Positions 1 through 6,427 of a stretch of 6,427 nucleotides of DNA are shown one piece after another. The notes beneath the pieces were generated by a model. That model worked only from the letters and a program-made list of their open reading frames with translations. It was not told the origin of the DNA and did not search any database. Position 1 is the first letter of the stretch. Each line of letters starts with the position of its first letter. Source of the DNA: an uncultured Chthonomonas sp. (GTDB taxonomy: Bacteria > Armatimonadota > Chthonomonadetes > Chthonomonadales > CAJBBX01); NCBI GenBank assembly GCA_903886985.1, contig CAISOI010000645.1:1-6427 (forward strand), given 5' to 3'. The position numbers were made by a program, and so were the translations under genes.

Positions 1-1191
1 ACCCTCGACGGTTGGAAATTGGTTGGTGGTTACAATCAGGGATATGTCGTGAAAGACGGCATTCTTGTATGCCCGGCGGATGGTGGCGGCAAGCTTATGA
101 CCATCAAGGAATACAAAGACTTTGTGTTCCGCTGCGAATTCAAATGCGACAAAGCCGGCAACAATGGCGTTGGAATTCGCGCTCCATTTGATGGGGATGC
201 GGCTTACAACGGCATGGAGGTTCAGGTTCTCGACGATTATGACCCCGTTTATGAGCATCTTGAGCCGGGTCAGTATTGCGGATCTGTCTATAAGGTTCTA
301 GCCGCCAAGCGTGGTGCTACTCATCATGCAGGAGAGTGGAACAAGTATGAGATTTCCGCTATCGGCCGACAGATCAAGATCACGCTTAACGGACAAGTCA
401 TCGTCAATGGTAATTTGAATGACGTTACTGATCCTGAAACGTTGCTTGCACATCCAGGTTGTCGCCGAGATATCGGTCACATTGGATTTCTTGGACATGG
501 TCCGAGCGAAGTTCAATTCAAAGAGATTTACGTCAAGGACCTCTCCAAAGTGGAGAAGCCAAACACCCCACCTCAGGGATTTACGGCACTGTTTGATGGC
601 AAATCGCTGAAGAACTGGAAGGGGCTTGTCTCTCCTGATGGTGGTCCGCCCGCGCGTGCAAAGATGACTCCGGATGAGTTGAAGGCTGCCCAAGAGAAGG
701 CCGATCAACAGATGATGGACCATTGGAAAATCGTTGATGGTGAACTGGTCTACGACGGCAAAGGACAGAGTCTCTGCACCGCCAAAGATTACAAAGACAT
801 GGAAATGCTGGTTGATTGGAAGATCGAAAAGGCAGGCGACAGCGGTATCTATCTACGTGGCAGCCCGCAGGTTCAGATCTGGGACCCAATTAATCACCCT
901 GGTCGACCGGGCGAAGGCTCCGGCGGTCTTTACAACAATCAGAAAAATCCAGCGGGTCCCTCCAAAACGGCAGACAAACCTGTCGGAGAGTGGAATCGGT
1001 TCCGGATCTTGATGATTGGTGAGAGAGTCACGATCTACCTGAACGATGAACTTGTAGTCAACAACGTGGTTTTGGAAAACTACTGGGAACGAAGCAAGCC
1101 CATCTATCCTGTGGGACAGATTGAACTACAACACCACAACAGTGTGCTGCACTTCAAAAACGTCTACATTCGGGAGATTGCGACCAAGTAG
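1..1191 (+). CDS. Tandem DUF1080 (3-keto-disaccharide hydrolase domain) protein, 5' end missing
   Basis: The reading frame is open from base 1, so the true start lies to the left; 396 residues are visible, ending at TAG. An in-frame TTG at 19 is not a credible start because family-like sequence (LDGWKLV) precedes it. Two copies of the DUF1080 fold are seen. Copy 1 spans about residues 1-180, with GMEVQVLDD at 71-79, a GQYCGSVY segment and GEWNKYEI. Copy 2 spans about 193-396, opening with the family start FTALFDGKSLKNW, then GIYLRGSPQVQIWDP at 282-296, GGLYNN and GEWNRFRI. A proline-rich linker (about 186-192) joins them. Copy 2 carries a charged insertion at about 210-237. DUF1080 domains have a concanavalin/LamG-like beta-sandwich fold; some members hydrolyse 3-keto-glycosides, and most are exported. 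Export here is inferred, since the N-terminus is not visible. The substrate cannot be read from sequence. Family call is firm, activity is not. Confidence 0.9.
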   Translation, partial: TLDGWKLVGGYNQGYVVKDGILVCPADGGGKLMTIKEYKDFVFRCEFKCDKAGNNGVGIRAPFDGDAAYNGMEVQVLDDYDPVYEHLEPGQYCGSVYKVLAAKRGATHHAGEWNKYEISAIGRQIKITLNGQVIVNGNLNDVTDPETLLAHPGCRRDIGHIGFLGHGPSEVQFKEIYVKDLSKVEKPNTPPQGFTALFDGKSLKNWKGLVSPDGGPPARAKMTPDELKAAQEKADQQMMDHWKIVDGELVYDGKGQSLCTAKDYKDMEMLVDWKIEKAGDSGIYLRGSPQVQIWDPINHPGRPGEGSGGLYNNQKNPAGPSKTADKPVGEWNRFRILMIGERVTIYLNDELVVNNVVLENYWERSKPIYPVGQIELQHHNSVLHFKNVYIREIATK

Positions 1192-1224
1192 TTTGGTCTT
1201 GAGTTCTTTCTTTTAACAACGTTG

Positions 1225-1265
1225 ACGGCGGTTCTGCTTCTTGTGAGCAGAACCGCCGTTTTCTT
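1225..1265 (+). terminator. Rho-independent terminator of the DUF1080 gene
   Basis: A perfect 14-bp inverted repeat pairs 1225-1238 with 1246-1259 around a 7-base loop and is followed by TTTTCTT. It begins 34 bases after the DUF1080 stop codon. On the opposite strand the hairpin is followed only by a weak, mixed T-rich stretch, so it may also stop the convergent gene ending at 1273, but less clearly. Confidence 0.9.
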
Positions 1266-1272
1266 ATTGATA

Positions 1273-1710
1273 CTAAATCTTTATATCGACAATCGCGCTT
1301 ACTCCGACCCCTTCCACGCGGTGAAACCCTTCCTTGACATCTTTTGTTGCCACAGGCACAAGCCCTCGCAGTCGAATCTTATCTATTACTGGCAGCTTGA
1401 ATCGTCCTTCTAATTGAACGACCGCCTTGACGGATTCCACATTTGCTTTGGGACCGGCAACCTGAACTGCGCCTATATAGCCACTGTCACCGATGGAAAT
1501 GATAGGTACAACCTTTGTCGCCTCTTTGGGGCTGACGTTCTTTTCGCCTGAAATCTTATTGATCGCCTTGTTGATATCCGGACCAAATTTATCGACTGCT
1601 ACTGCAACTGCACCGCCCTTAACAAGGCTGCCCAATTGGGCTCCCGCCAATACTCCTGCTGAGAGGCAGACGACAGCAACCATAGTTATCATTCGAGAGG
1701 TCTTATTCAT
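1273..1710 (-). CDS. Small exported protein of unknown function
   Basis: The 145-residue product is not one I recognise. ATG at 1710 is chosen over the longer TTG start at 1731 because an AGGAG site lies 6 bases before it and translation then opens with a typical signal peptide: basic MNKTSR, a hydrophobic core to about residue 21, and an AGA|Q cleavage site at 24/25. The Cys at 15 lacks a lipobox context, so it is probably not a lipoprotein. The mature part of about 121 residues has no cysteine and appears lysine-rich. It starts with a Gly/Val/Ala-rich segment (residues 27-39, GGAVAVAV), then a predicted helix with GPDINKAINKI (43-53), a segment VVPIISIGDSGYIGAVQVAG (67-86), and several Val-rich, strand-like segments to the C-terminus (VGVSAIVDIKI). 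The gene lies downstream of the SLH barrel gene on the same strand, but a strong terminator separates them. I saw no convincing -35/-10 pair in 1732-1794. A periplasmic or envelope-associated role is inference only. Confidence 0.75.
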   Translation of the reverse strand: MNKTSRMITMVAVVCLSAGVLAGAQLGSLVKGGAVAVAVDKFGPDINKAINKISGEKNVSPKEATKVVPIISIGDSGYIGAVQVAGPKANVESVKAVVQLEGRFKLPVIDKIRLRGLVPVATKDVKEGFHRVEGVGVSAIVDIKI

Positions 1711-1716
1711 GATTTT

Positions 1717-1721
1717 CTCCT
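1717..1721 (-). promoter_or_regulatory. Shine-Dalgarno site that sets the start of the small exported protein
   Basis: AGGAG read on the minus strand, 6 bases before the ATG at 1710. It lies inside the alternative longer reading frame from the TTG at 1731, which argues against that longer start. Confidence 0.75.
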
Positions 1722-1785
1722 GAACCAACAAATATTGTCAGATAATCCCTGATCTAGCCTTTTAACAACGGGTTACCTAACTGAC

Positions 1786-1826
1786 AAATAAAATTGGCCG
1801 CCCTGCAAAACATCGCAGGGCGGCCA
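1786..1826 (-). terminator. Rho-independent terminator of the SLH barrel gene
   Basis: A perfect 12-bp GC-rich inverted repeat pairs 1795-1806 with 1815-1826 around an 8-base loop. Read on the minus strand it is followed by AUUUUAUUU. It starts 22 bases after the stop codon of the SLH gene and lies before the small exported gene, so it should largely insulate the two. Confidence 0.9.
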
Positions 1827-1848
1827 TCTCACCGAAGTGAGGAACGAC

Positions 1849-3819
1849 TTAGAACTTAACCGCGACCTGTGAGGTGAACGTGTTGAAGTTGTTCACAAAT
1901 CCAGATCCGTTCTGCAATCGACCGTGGCCATTGAAATCTCCAATGGTGTAGCCGAGCTTCAAGGATGTGGATGAGGTCAGGGCATAACCGGTTCCGAGCG
2001 TAATGTACTGTTCAGTTGGGCGAACGGTGGTTTGACCGGTCGGTGAACCAACTTGAGCGGTACCTGCGCCGAGTTTCCAAGTAACCATTTCGTAATCGGT
2101 GGTTAGTTGGAAGCTCTTGGACAGATCCCATCGGAGACCCACGGTGCCACGGGTGATCTGGTCGTTAGACGACAGACCGCCGGTGCCAAGCTCGTTGTGA
2201 GCGGCTTTGTAGAACTCGCCGCCGAAGGTCAAGCCCATGGTTGAGCCAAGGTCCAATTTACCGCGAACGGTTGGTCCCTGAATGTTAACCGGGTTGATCC
2301 AGTTGCCGATGCGTCCCCAGTAACCAGGAGCATAGAACAGAGGATCGATGTACTTATAACCGACGTTCAATGCAATGCCGCCAACAGGAAGACTCAAGTT
2401 AGCAGTGAAAGCATTGTTTTTATCGGAGTTGACAGTTGCGAAACGACCGTTGCCCGTGGTGGTCTTGGAGTACTCGCCATTGAACTTAACTTTGTCGCTA
2501 AGTTTGGTGTCGTAGTTTGCACCGAAGACTGTTACGCTAGTGAAACCGCCACCAACGTTACCAAGGGTGTTGTTAAGACCTAGGATGGTAGCTCCAAGGT
2601 GACCTTCGTGACCTAGAAGGTTGGTCGCAAGACTCAACTTCAATCCGGCCATTTGATCAACTTCCATGGCTCCGCCGCCGTACGATTGACCGATCGGCTT
2701 CATTCCGGCGCCTGTAAACAGGTTACCGTTGAAACCAGCAAGGGTGGAAGCGCCTGCGAGCGGGCTGTTTAGACCGAAGCCTGTACCATTGTTGCCTTGG
2801 TTTGAACCGGTCTTTGCAGCAACCAATTCAGCGTTGACGCTGCCGAAACTTGCGTTAACTCGGATACCGTCGACATAGTACTTGCCATCATCTACAAACG
2901 GGTTCATGAACGAGCGGTCGCTGTCTGGCTTCATCAATGTTAAGTGACCCATTGCTTCGCCAAAACGTCCGATGGTGATCTGACCGTTCTTACCAAGAGC
3001 TCCCAGAGGAGTCTTGATTTCTAGGTGATGAACATACGTGTCCGAACCTGGGTTCAGGTTAAGACCGGTGATTTGGGCATTGTTACCACCGAGGTAGTTG
3101 TTGTAGTTGTTCGTGGTAAGGGCGCCGTCGATCGTGCCGCCACCATTCAAGTTAGCTTTGACGCCAACAACGAACTCGTGTACAACTGCAGGGGTGTTAA
3201 CAAGGGAGTTGGAACCAACTCCGGTGAACGTGCGACCGTCGAAGTCGGTGTATCGGCCATTAGCTTTGTCGGCACGAATACCCAACCATGCGCCACCGTA
3301 GATCTTAGGAGCCTTGTTCCATGCTTCTTCGATTGCGGCAACCTTGGCGGCAAGTCCGTCTACTTTTCGGCTAACTGCACCGATGTTGTTACCAAGAGCT
3401 GTCAATTCGTCTTTGAACTCTTGGGTCAATCGGCGAAGTGTTGCCACTTCTTCTGGGGTCATGCCAGGATCGCCCTTAACACCGGCGGGACCAGCATCAC
3501 CTTTTTCACCATTTTGACCGGCTGCACCAGCTGCACCATCTGAGCCCTTAGGACCGGCAGGACCGGCGGACGTTGGGATGGACTTAAGTGCGCGATCAAG
3601 TGCTACTGCAAATTCGTAACGGGTAAGGGTTCGTTTGCCACGGAAATAACCATCCGGGTATCCGATAACAATGTTCTTGGCACGAAGGGACTCAACTGCC
3701 TGGTATGCCCAGTGGTTGGTGTCCATGTCTTTGAACATGTCCGGCGCGGTTTGCGCGCTGGCGGGTACAACGGCTGCTACTCCTAGGGTCGCACCCAGAA
3801 AGGTTAGTACCTTTCGCAT
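1849..3819 (-). CDS. SLH-domain outer-membrane beta-barrel protein with collagen-like and coiled-coil stalk
   Basis: The product has 656 residues. ATG at 3819 is chosen because AGGAGG lies 9 bases upstream and the protein then starts with a signal peptide (MRKVLTFLG..., cleavage ASA|Q at 22/23); the frame stays open 37 codons further upstream without signal-peptide character. Order of parts: one SLH domain at about 27-80 (FKDMDTNHWAYQAVESL, GYPDGYF, TRYEFA at 66-71); 11 perfect Gly-X-Y triplets at 86-118; a predicted coiled coil at about 121-168 (LRRLTQEFKDEL, VDGLAAKVAAIEEAW); then from about 172 a long Gly/Asn/Thr-rich region of alternating strands ending in QVAVKF, with the C-terminal Phe typical of barrel proteins. 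This matches the SLH-anchored porin plan of Veillonella OmpM, cyanobacterial SLH porins and Deinococcus SlpA, where SLH binds peptidoglycan or its polymers and the barrel sits in the outer membrane. By that analogy it is probably an abundant trimeric porin and membrane tether. Pore function and substrate are not shown by sequence; the collagen part is unusual. Confidence 0.88.
   Translation of the reverse strand: MRKVLTFLGATLGVAAVVPASAQTAPDMFKDMDTNHWAYQAVESLRAKNIVIGYPDGYFRGKRTLTRYEFAVALDRALKSIPTSAGPAGPKGSDGAAGAAGQNGEKGDAGPAGVKGDPGMTPEEVATLRRLTQEFKDELTALGNNIGAVSRKVDGLAAKVAAIEEAWNKAPKIYGGAWLGIRADKANGRYTDFDGRTFTGVGSNSLVNTPAVVHEFVVGVKANLNGGGTIDGALTTNNYNNYLGGNNAQITGLNLNPGSDTYVHHLEIKTPLGALGKNGQITIGRFGEAMGHLTLMKPDSDRSFMNPFVDDGKYYVDGIRVNASFGSVNAELVAAKTGSNQGNNGTGFGLNSPLAGASTLAGFNGNLFTGAGMKPIGQSYGGGAMEVDQMAGLKLSLATNLLGHEGHLGATILGLNNTLGNVGGGFTSVTVFGANYDTKLSDKVKFNGEYSKTTTGNGRFATVNSDKNNAFTANLSLPVGGIALNVGYKYIDPLFYAPGYWGRIGNWINPVNIQGPTVRGKLDLGSTMGLTFGGEFYKAAHNELGTGGLSSNDQITRGTVGLRWDLSKSFQLTTDYEMVTWKLGAGTAQVGSPTGQTTVRPTEQYITLGTGYALTSSTSLKLGYTIGDFNGHGRLQNGSGFVNNFNTFTSQVAVKF
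3463..3564 (-). repeat. Collagen-like Gly-X-Y repeat within the SLH barrel gene
   Basis: This stretch encodes residues 86-119: eleven uninterrupted Gly-X-Y triplets plus a final Gly. Pro occupies position X in two GPA triplets and one GPK, and Y in GDP. Lys-Gly-Asp junctions occur at 106-108 and 115-117, a pattern known to stabilise bacterial collagen triple helices that lack hydroxyproline. It lies directly between the SLH domain and the predicted coiled coil, which could nucleate trimerisation. Confidence 0.9.
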
Positions 3820-3828
3820 TGTGCTCTT

Positions 3829-3834
3829 CCTCCT
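3829..3834 (-). promoter_or_regulatory. Shine-Dalgarno site that sets the start of the SLH barrel gene
   Basis: A full AGGAGG on the minus strand, 9 bases before the ATG at 3819. Its strength fits a highly expressed envelope protein and excludes the longer in-frame start near 3930. Confidence 0.85.
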
Positions 3835-4262
3835 TGGAAGTACTACCAGAAATGCGCCTATCTTAACTAATGCATCTCGGTCACAAGTTGCGAATTCCAG
3901 TACAAAATCGAGAAACTTGCCTGTTAGCAAACGAAGTATCCATGTTGCCTTCGAACGCTAAGTCGTCTGTCAATCTCTTTTATACTTGGTTCTCGCCGCT
4001 CGTTCTCGATTGCAATTCGAAACGATTAGACGCGGATTTGTTTACTACATGCAACTAACTATCGGTCGAGTAGTGTCGTCAGTTGATAATCAGCCGCAAT
4101 ACACCATATTGAACGTCTACAAGATAGCATAGGTTCCAGAAATTGTCAATCACTTTTACACAAATCTACTGCCAATTTTGTGATAATACGCCGTCTCGCA
4201 GAGCACCAAGATTAACTGGATTAATGAAGGAACCGCGCTATTGAAGGTTGAATTCCAACCCC
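3835..4262. other. Divergent intergenic region without a convincing gene
   Basis: About 430 bases lie between the SLH barrel gene (leftward) and the addB-like gene (rightward). Reading frames crossing it lack ribosome sites and protein-like composition. It should hold promoters for both genes. On the minus strand a weak candidate is TTGTGA (about 3880-3885) followed 15 bases on by TAAGAT. A perfect TTGACA on the minus strand (near 3967-3972) has no matching -10 at normal spacing. No hairpin, riboswitch or long repeat was recognised by eye. Confidence 0.6.
4179..4187 (+). promoter_or_regulatory. Candidate extended -10 promoter element for the addB-like gene
   Basis: TGTGATAAT is an extended -10 (TG, one base, then GATAAT, a 5/6 match to TATAAT). 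It lies 75 bases before the ATG at 4263. The closest -35-like hexamer, TTTACA at 4155-4160, is 21 bases upstream, which is too far for a standard sigma-70 promoter, so the call rests on the extended -10 alone. Confidence 0.35.
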
Positions 4263-6427
4263 ATGCTCAACAAACCGACTATCCAAGTGATTTATGGCCC
4301 TCCACGCTCAGGCAAGACCCAACTTGCGATGGATCACTTGCGTCACGGCATTGGCGGCGGACTTATTCTTTATCCAAATGAAGCCGTCACCAAGCACATA
4401 CGATTCATTTACAAAGATCAGTTTCGAAATGTAGAGATTCCGCCCATTTTCTCTCAACGCGAGTTTGTAGATGCCACTTCAGACTACGAGTCGTTTAAAG
4501 GGTCCGTAGTGAGTGCGCCTATCTATAGACAGGTGATCCGCGATTGTGCTGCTACCAGGTTTGCGCATGATAGTGCGTTTAAGCATGTATGCAAGATGCC
4601 CGGATTTATCCGCCATCTTGCGGAATTTGTGCGAGTTACCCGTGAGTATCGATTAACCTCTCATGAGTTAACGGAATATTTTGCCTCCCTCAAGCAGGAA
4701 GACATTCACCGTTCCACTGTATTTCAATTGCAAGAGATTGCTGCATTGATTGGGGATTATGAGACGTTCTTGCGCGAGAATGAAGTGGTCGACTATGCAA
4801 ATCTCCTCAATCTTGCGATCGAAAAAATAGAGTCCGGCGATAATCTGCCAATGCAGTTTGATACTGTTATATTCGATGGTTTTGACCGAATTGAGGCGAC
4901 GACACTTCGGCTACTGAAGGCACTTGCAACTGCCGGCAAGACTGTATTCATCACGATGTCCGTTGACGCACCCACTACCAAAGAATCTCTGCGTCCGGAG
5001 CTCTTTGCCGAGACATTCCGCTCCCTTGAAATATTGAAGGAGAATTTTGAAGTGGAAATGAACCCAGCAGGATTAGATAATGTAGCCACGCGGACCTATT
5101 CCACGTCCCTATTTAGTAATGGGAAATTCCATGCTGACGATAGCTCGTTCCCTCTCACCACGCTGGTAAATTCACCGAACAGTTACATTGAAGTCGAGAC
5201 AGTAGTACGATTGCTCTGCAAGGCAAATCGCGAATCGGGGTTGAGTTGGAGCAAGATGGTCTTGATCGCACCTCCCCATCAGTATCGGGAATTGCTTGAA
5301 ACCGTCTGTATGCGATATGACGTCCCAGTGTACTTTTCGTCAGGTATCCGTCTCGATCAGAGCATCAGTTATCAAAAGCTCTTTTCCCTGTTGAAGTTGC
5401 CTGTGGATGGTTGGAAGTTAGAGCCCATATTACGGTTGCTAAAGGGTGTATTGGTCTCTCTTAGGCCTTTAGACATTGACCGTATCCGGCAGACGGCGAT
5501 TGCTCACGGTGTTTCACATCGAAGAGATGACTGGCTGCGATTAGCAAACAAGCTATCCCCGGAGGTTTCAGACGCACTTGCACGTATTGCAGAGGCTGAA
5601 GATTCCTTGAGCCAGGTAGAAGTAGGATTTAGTGATCACGCCAATGCGTTCCGATCTGCATTGAAAGCACTTAATCTGGATTCGCCAACGGATACCGGAA
5701 CCACCCTCGCACTATCAGCTCTCGACAGCTTGAGTCGGTACTACCGCCTGATATTGTCGTCGCCGATTTCTTACTCAGAGTTTGCGGAGATTGTGGAAAC
5801 TTCGTGGTCACAAATCACGGTTCCGCCCCCTACAATAGGCCAATCTTTGTCCGTTCTGGAGCCTGAAGATATCAACCAATCTAAAATTGAAATTATTGCA
5901 ATTCTAGGATTGACGGACAAGAATTATCCGCGCCGAATGACGGACGATCCCCTCCTGAGAGACAGTCAGCGAATACAGATGAACGCTGCGATGGGGACTC
6001 TTCTGCCGCTAGCCGTAGAACAATCAAGATATGATCGCCTTCGGTTCTTCTTCACTGTTTGTGCTGCCGAGAACCAATTGATTCTTTCCTATCCGCGCAC
6101 CTTTCAGGATTCAGAGCAGGTTCGATCCCATTACATTGAGCAAGTGGAACTTTGTAATCCAAACATAAAACATATAAACAAACTTCTTTCGGACGTCGTC
6201 CCAACAGAGTCCGAGTGTCTAACAGATCATGATCGAGAGTTGAGCACCATTCGAGAATTGAGCGTGGAATTGCTCCCGGAGCGACCGATTGCCTTCACGG
6301 TTCCTCCTAGCGAAGAGTCTGCGATAAGATTGTTATCAACTACCGAACTTGAAACCTATGACCGTTGCCCGTTCCAATGGTTTATGAAATATGAGTTGAA
6401 AATCGGTCCCGAAATTTTAAGCTCCCG
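4263..6427 (+). CDS. addB: AddB-like subunit of ATP-dependent helicase/nuclease (AddAB), 3' end missing
   Basis: The frame is open from ATG 4263 to the right edge: 721 residues, no stop. Walker A GPPRSGKT is at residues 12-19. A Walker-B-like segment TVIFDGFDRIE is at about 201-211, matching the DGF motif of AddB. UvrD-like helicase remnants follow: NSPNSYIEVE at 303-312, GLTDKNYPRR at 549-558 and DDPLLRDSQR at 561-570. Near the end, TTELETYDRCPFQWF with Cys702 matches the first iron-sulfur cysteine that precedes the PD-(D/E)XK nuclease of AddB; the other three cysteines and the nuclease would lie outside. In Bacillus subtilis the equivalent Cys is near residue 800 of about 1166, so a protein near 1000-1100 residues is expected. 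AddAB resects double-strand breaks in the cytoplasm for RecA loading. AddA, if adjacent, would be downstream. The start has no good Shine-Dalgarno; GAAGG lies 15 bases away. The only in-frame upstream alternative, TTG at 4248, follows a stop at 4242 and has no better site. Other AddB/RexB-like PD-(D/E)XK proteins remain possible. Confidence 0.85.
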   Translation, partial: MLNKPTIQVIYGPPRSGKTQLAMDHLRHGIGGGLILYPNEAVTKHIRFIYKDQFRNVEIPPIFSQREFVDATSDYESFKGSVVSAPIYRQVIRDCAATRFAHDSAFKHVCKMPGFIRHLAEFVRVTREYRLTSHELTEYFASLKQEDIHRSTVFQLQEIAALIGDYETFLRENEVVDYANLLNLAIEKIESGDNLPMQFDTVIFDGFDRIEATTLRLLKALATAGKTVFITMSVDAPTTKESLRPELFAETFRSLEILKENFEVEMNPAGLDNVATRTYSTSLFSNGKFHADDSSFPLTTLVNSPNSYIEVETVVRLLCKANRESGLSWSKMVLIAPPHQYRELLETVCMRYDVPVYFSSGIRLDQSISYQKLFSLLKLPVDGWKLEPILRLLKGVLVSLRPLDIDRIRQTAIAHGVSHRRDDWLRLANKLSPEVSDALARIAEAEDSLSQVEVGFSDHANAFRSALKALNLDSPTDTGTTLALSALDSLSRYYRLILSSPISYSEFAEIVETSWSQITVPPPTIGQSLSVLEPEDINQSKIEIIAILGLTDKNYPRRMTDDPLLRDSQRIQMNAAMGTLLPLAVEQSRYDRLRFFFTVCAAENQLILSYPRTFQDSEQVRSHYIEQVELCNPNIKHINKLLSDVVPTESECLTDHDRELSTIRELSVELLPERPIAFTVPPSEESAIRLLSTTELETYDRCPFQWFMKYELKIGPEILSS

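Noticed and set aside
298..1012. Several alternative-frame open frames inside the DUF1080 gene on both strands.
   Set aside because: They have low-complexity or Arg/Ser/His-rich compositions, lack ribosome sites, and overlap a well-supported coding frame.
1210..1770. The 12-base string CTTTTAACAACG occurs twice (1210-1221 and 1759-1770), bracketing the small exported gene, like a direct repeat from an insertion.
   Set aside because: By simple chance about one 12-base match is expected in a window of this size. There is no inverted repeat, target duplication or transposase, and the two copies have no shared flanks.
3820..3930. N-terminal extension of the SLH protein by 37 residues, up to 3930.
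   Set aside because: The extension would place the signal peptide internally and translate through the AGGAGG site; the start at 3819 explains both.
3025..3961. Plus-strand open frames opposite the SLH barrel gene, including one of 172 codons.
   Set aside because: They are antisense shadows of the Gly/Asn/Thr-rich barrel and collagen coding sequence, with Val/Cys-rich improbable products and no ribosome sites.
3961..4020. TATACT on the plus strand and a perfect TTGACA on the minus strand, considered as promoters.
   Set aside because: Neither has a partner hexamer at 16-18 bases, so each alone is not enough for a promoter call.
4793..5089. A 98-codon minus-strand frame within the addB-like gene.
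   Set aside because: It lies antisense to conserved AddB-like coding sequence and has a Ser/Arg-rich, non-family product.

Overview
The window looks like a piece of chromosome from a diderm bacterium outside the well-studied phyla, most plausibly an Armatimonadota member (Fimbriimonas-like). This is inferred from gene content, not from a marker gene. The clues are a secreted-type protein with two DUF1080 (3-keto-disaccharide hydrolase) domains, and an outer-membrane protein that joins one N-terminal SLH domain with a TRYEFA motif to a collagen-like stretch, a coiled coil and a beta-barrel. Planctomycetes, Cyanobacteria or Deinococcota relatives are not excluded. No rRNA, tRNA, transposase, phage gene or CRISPR array is visible.

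Layout from left to right. The 3' part of the tandem DUF1080 gene (+ strand) enters from the left edge, ends at 1191, and is closed by a perfect 14-bp stem terminator. A small secreted protein of unknown function (1273-1710, - strand) converges on it. Behind that lies the large SLH/collagen/porin-like gene (1849-3819, - strand), which has its own strong terminator before the small gene, so the two minus-strand genes are probably mostly separate transcription units. About 440 bases without a convincing gene separate the porin-like gene from a divergent + strand gene starting at 4263. That gene stays open to the right edge and encodes the N-terminal two thirds or so of an AddB-like subunit of the AddAB helicase-nuclease. 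It is missing from a simple closed-ORF list only because its stop codon lies outside the window.

The genes do not form one pathway. Three concern the envelope or secretion (sugar-acting DUF1080 protein, small exported protein, peptidoglycan-anchored outer-membrane barrel). The fourth, AddB, belongs to double-strand-break repair and is most likely followed by addA outside the window. The most unusual item is the predicted periplasmic stalk of the SLH barrel protein, where 11 uninterrupted Gly-X-Y triplets sit between the peptidoglycan-binding domain and a coiled coil. The small exported protein is the least explained gene. I found no evidence of a new defence or mobile system.
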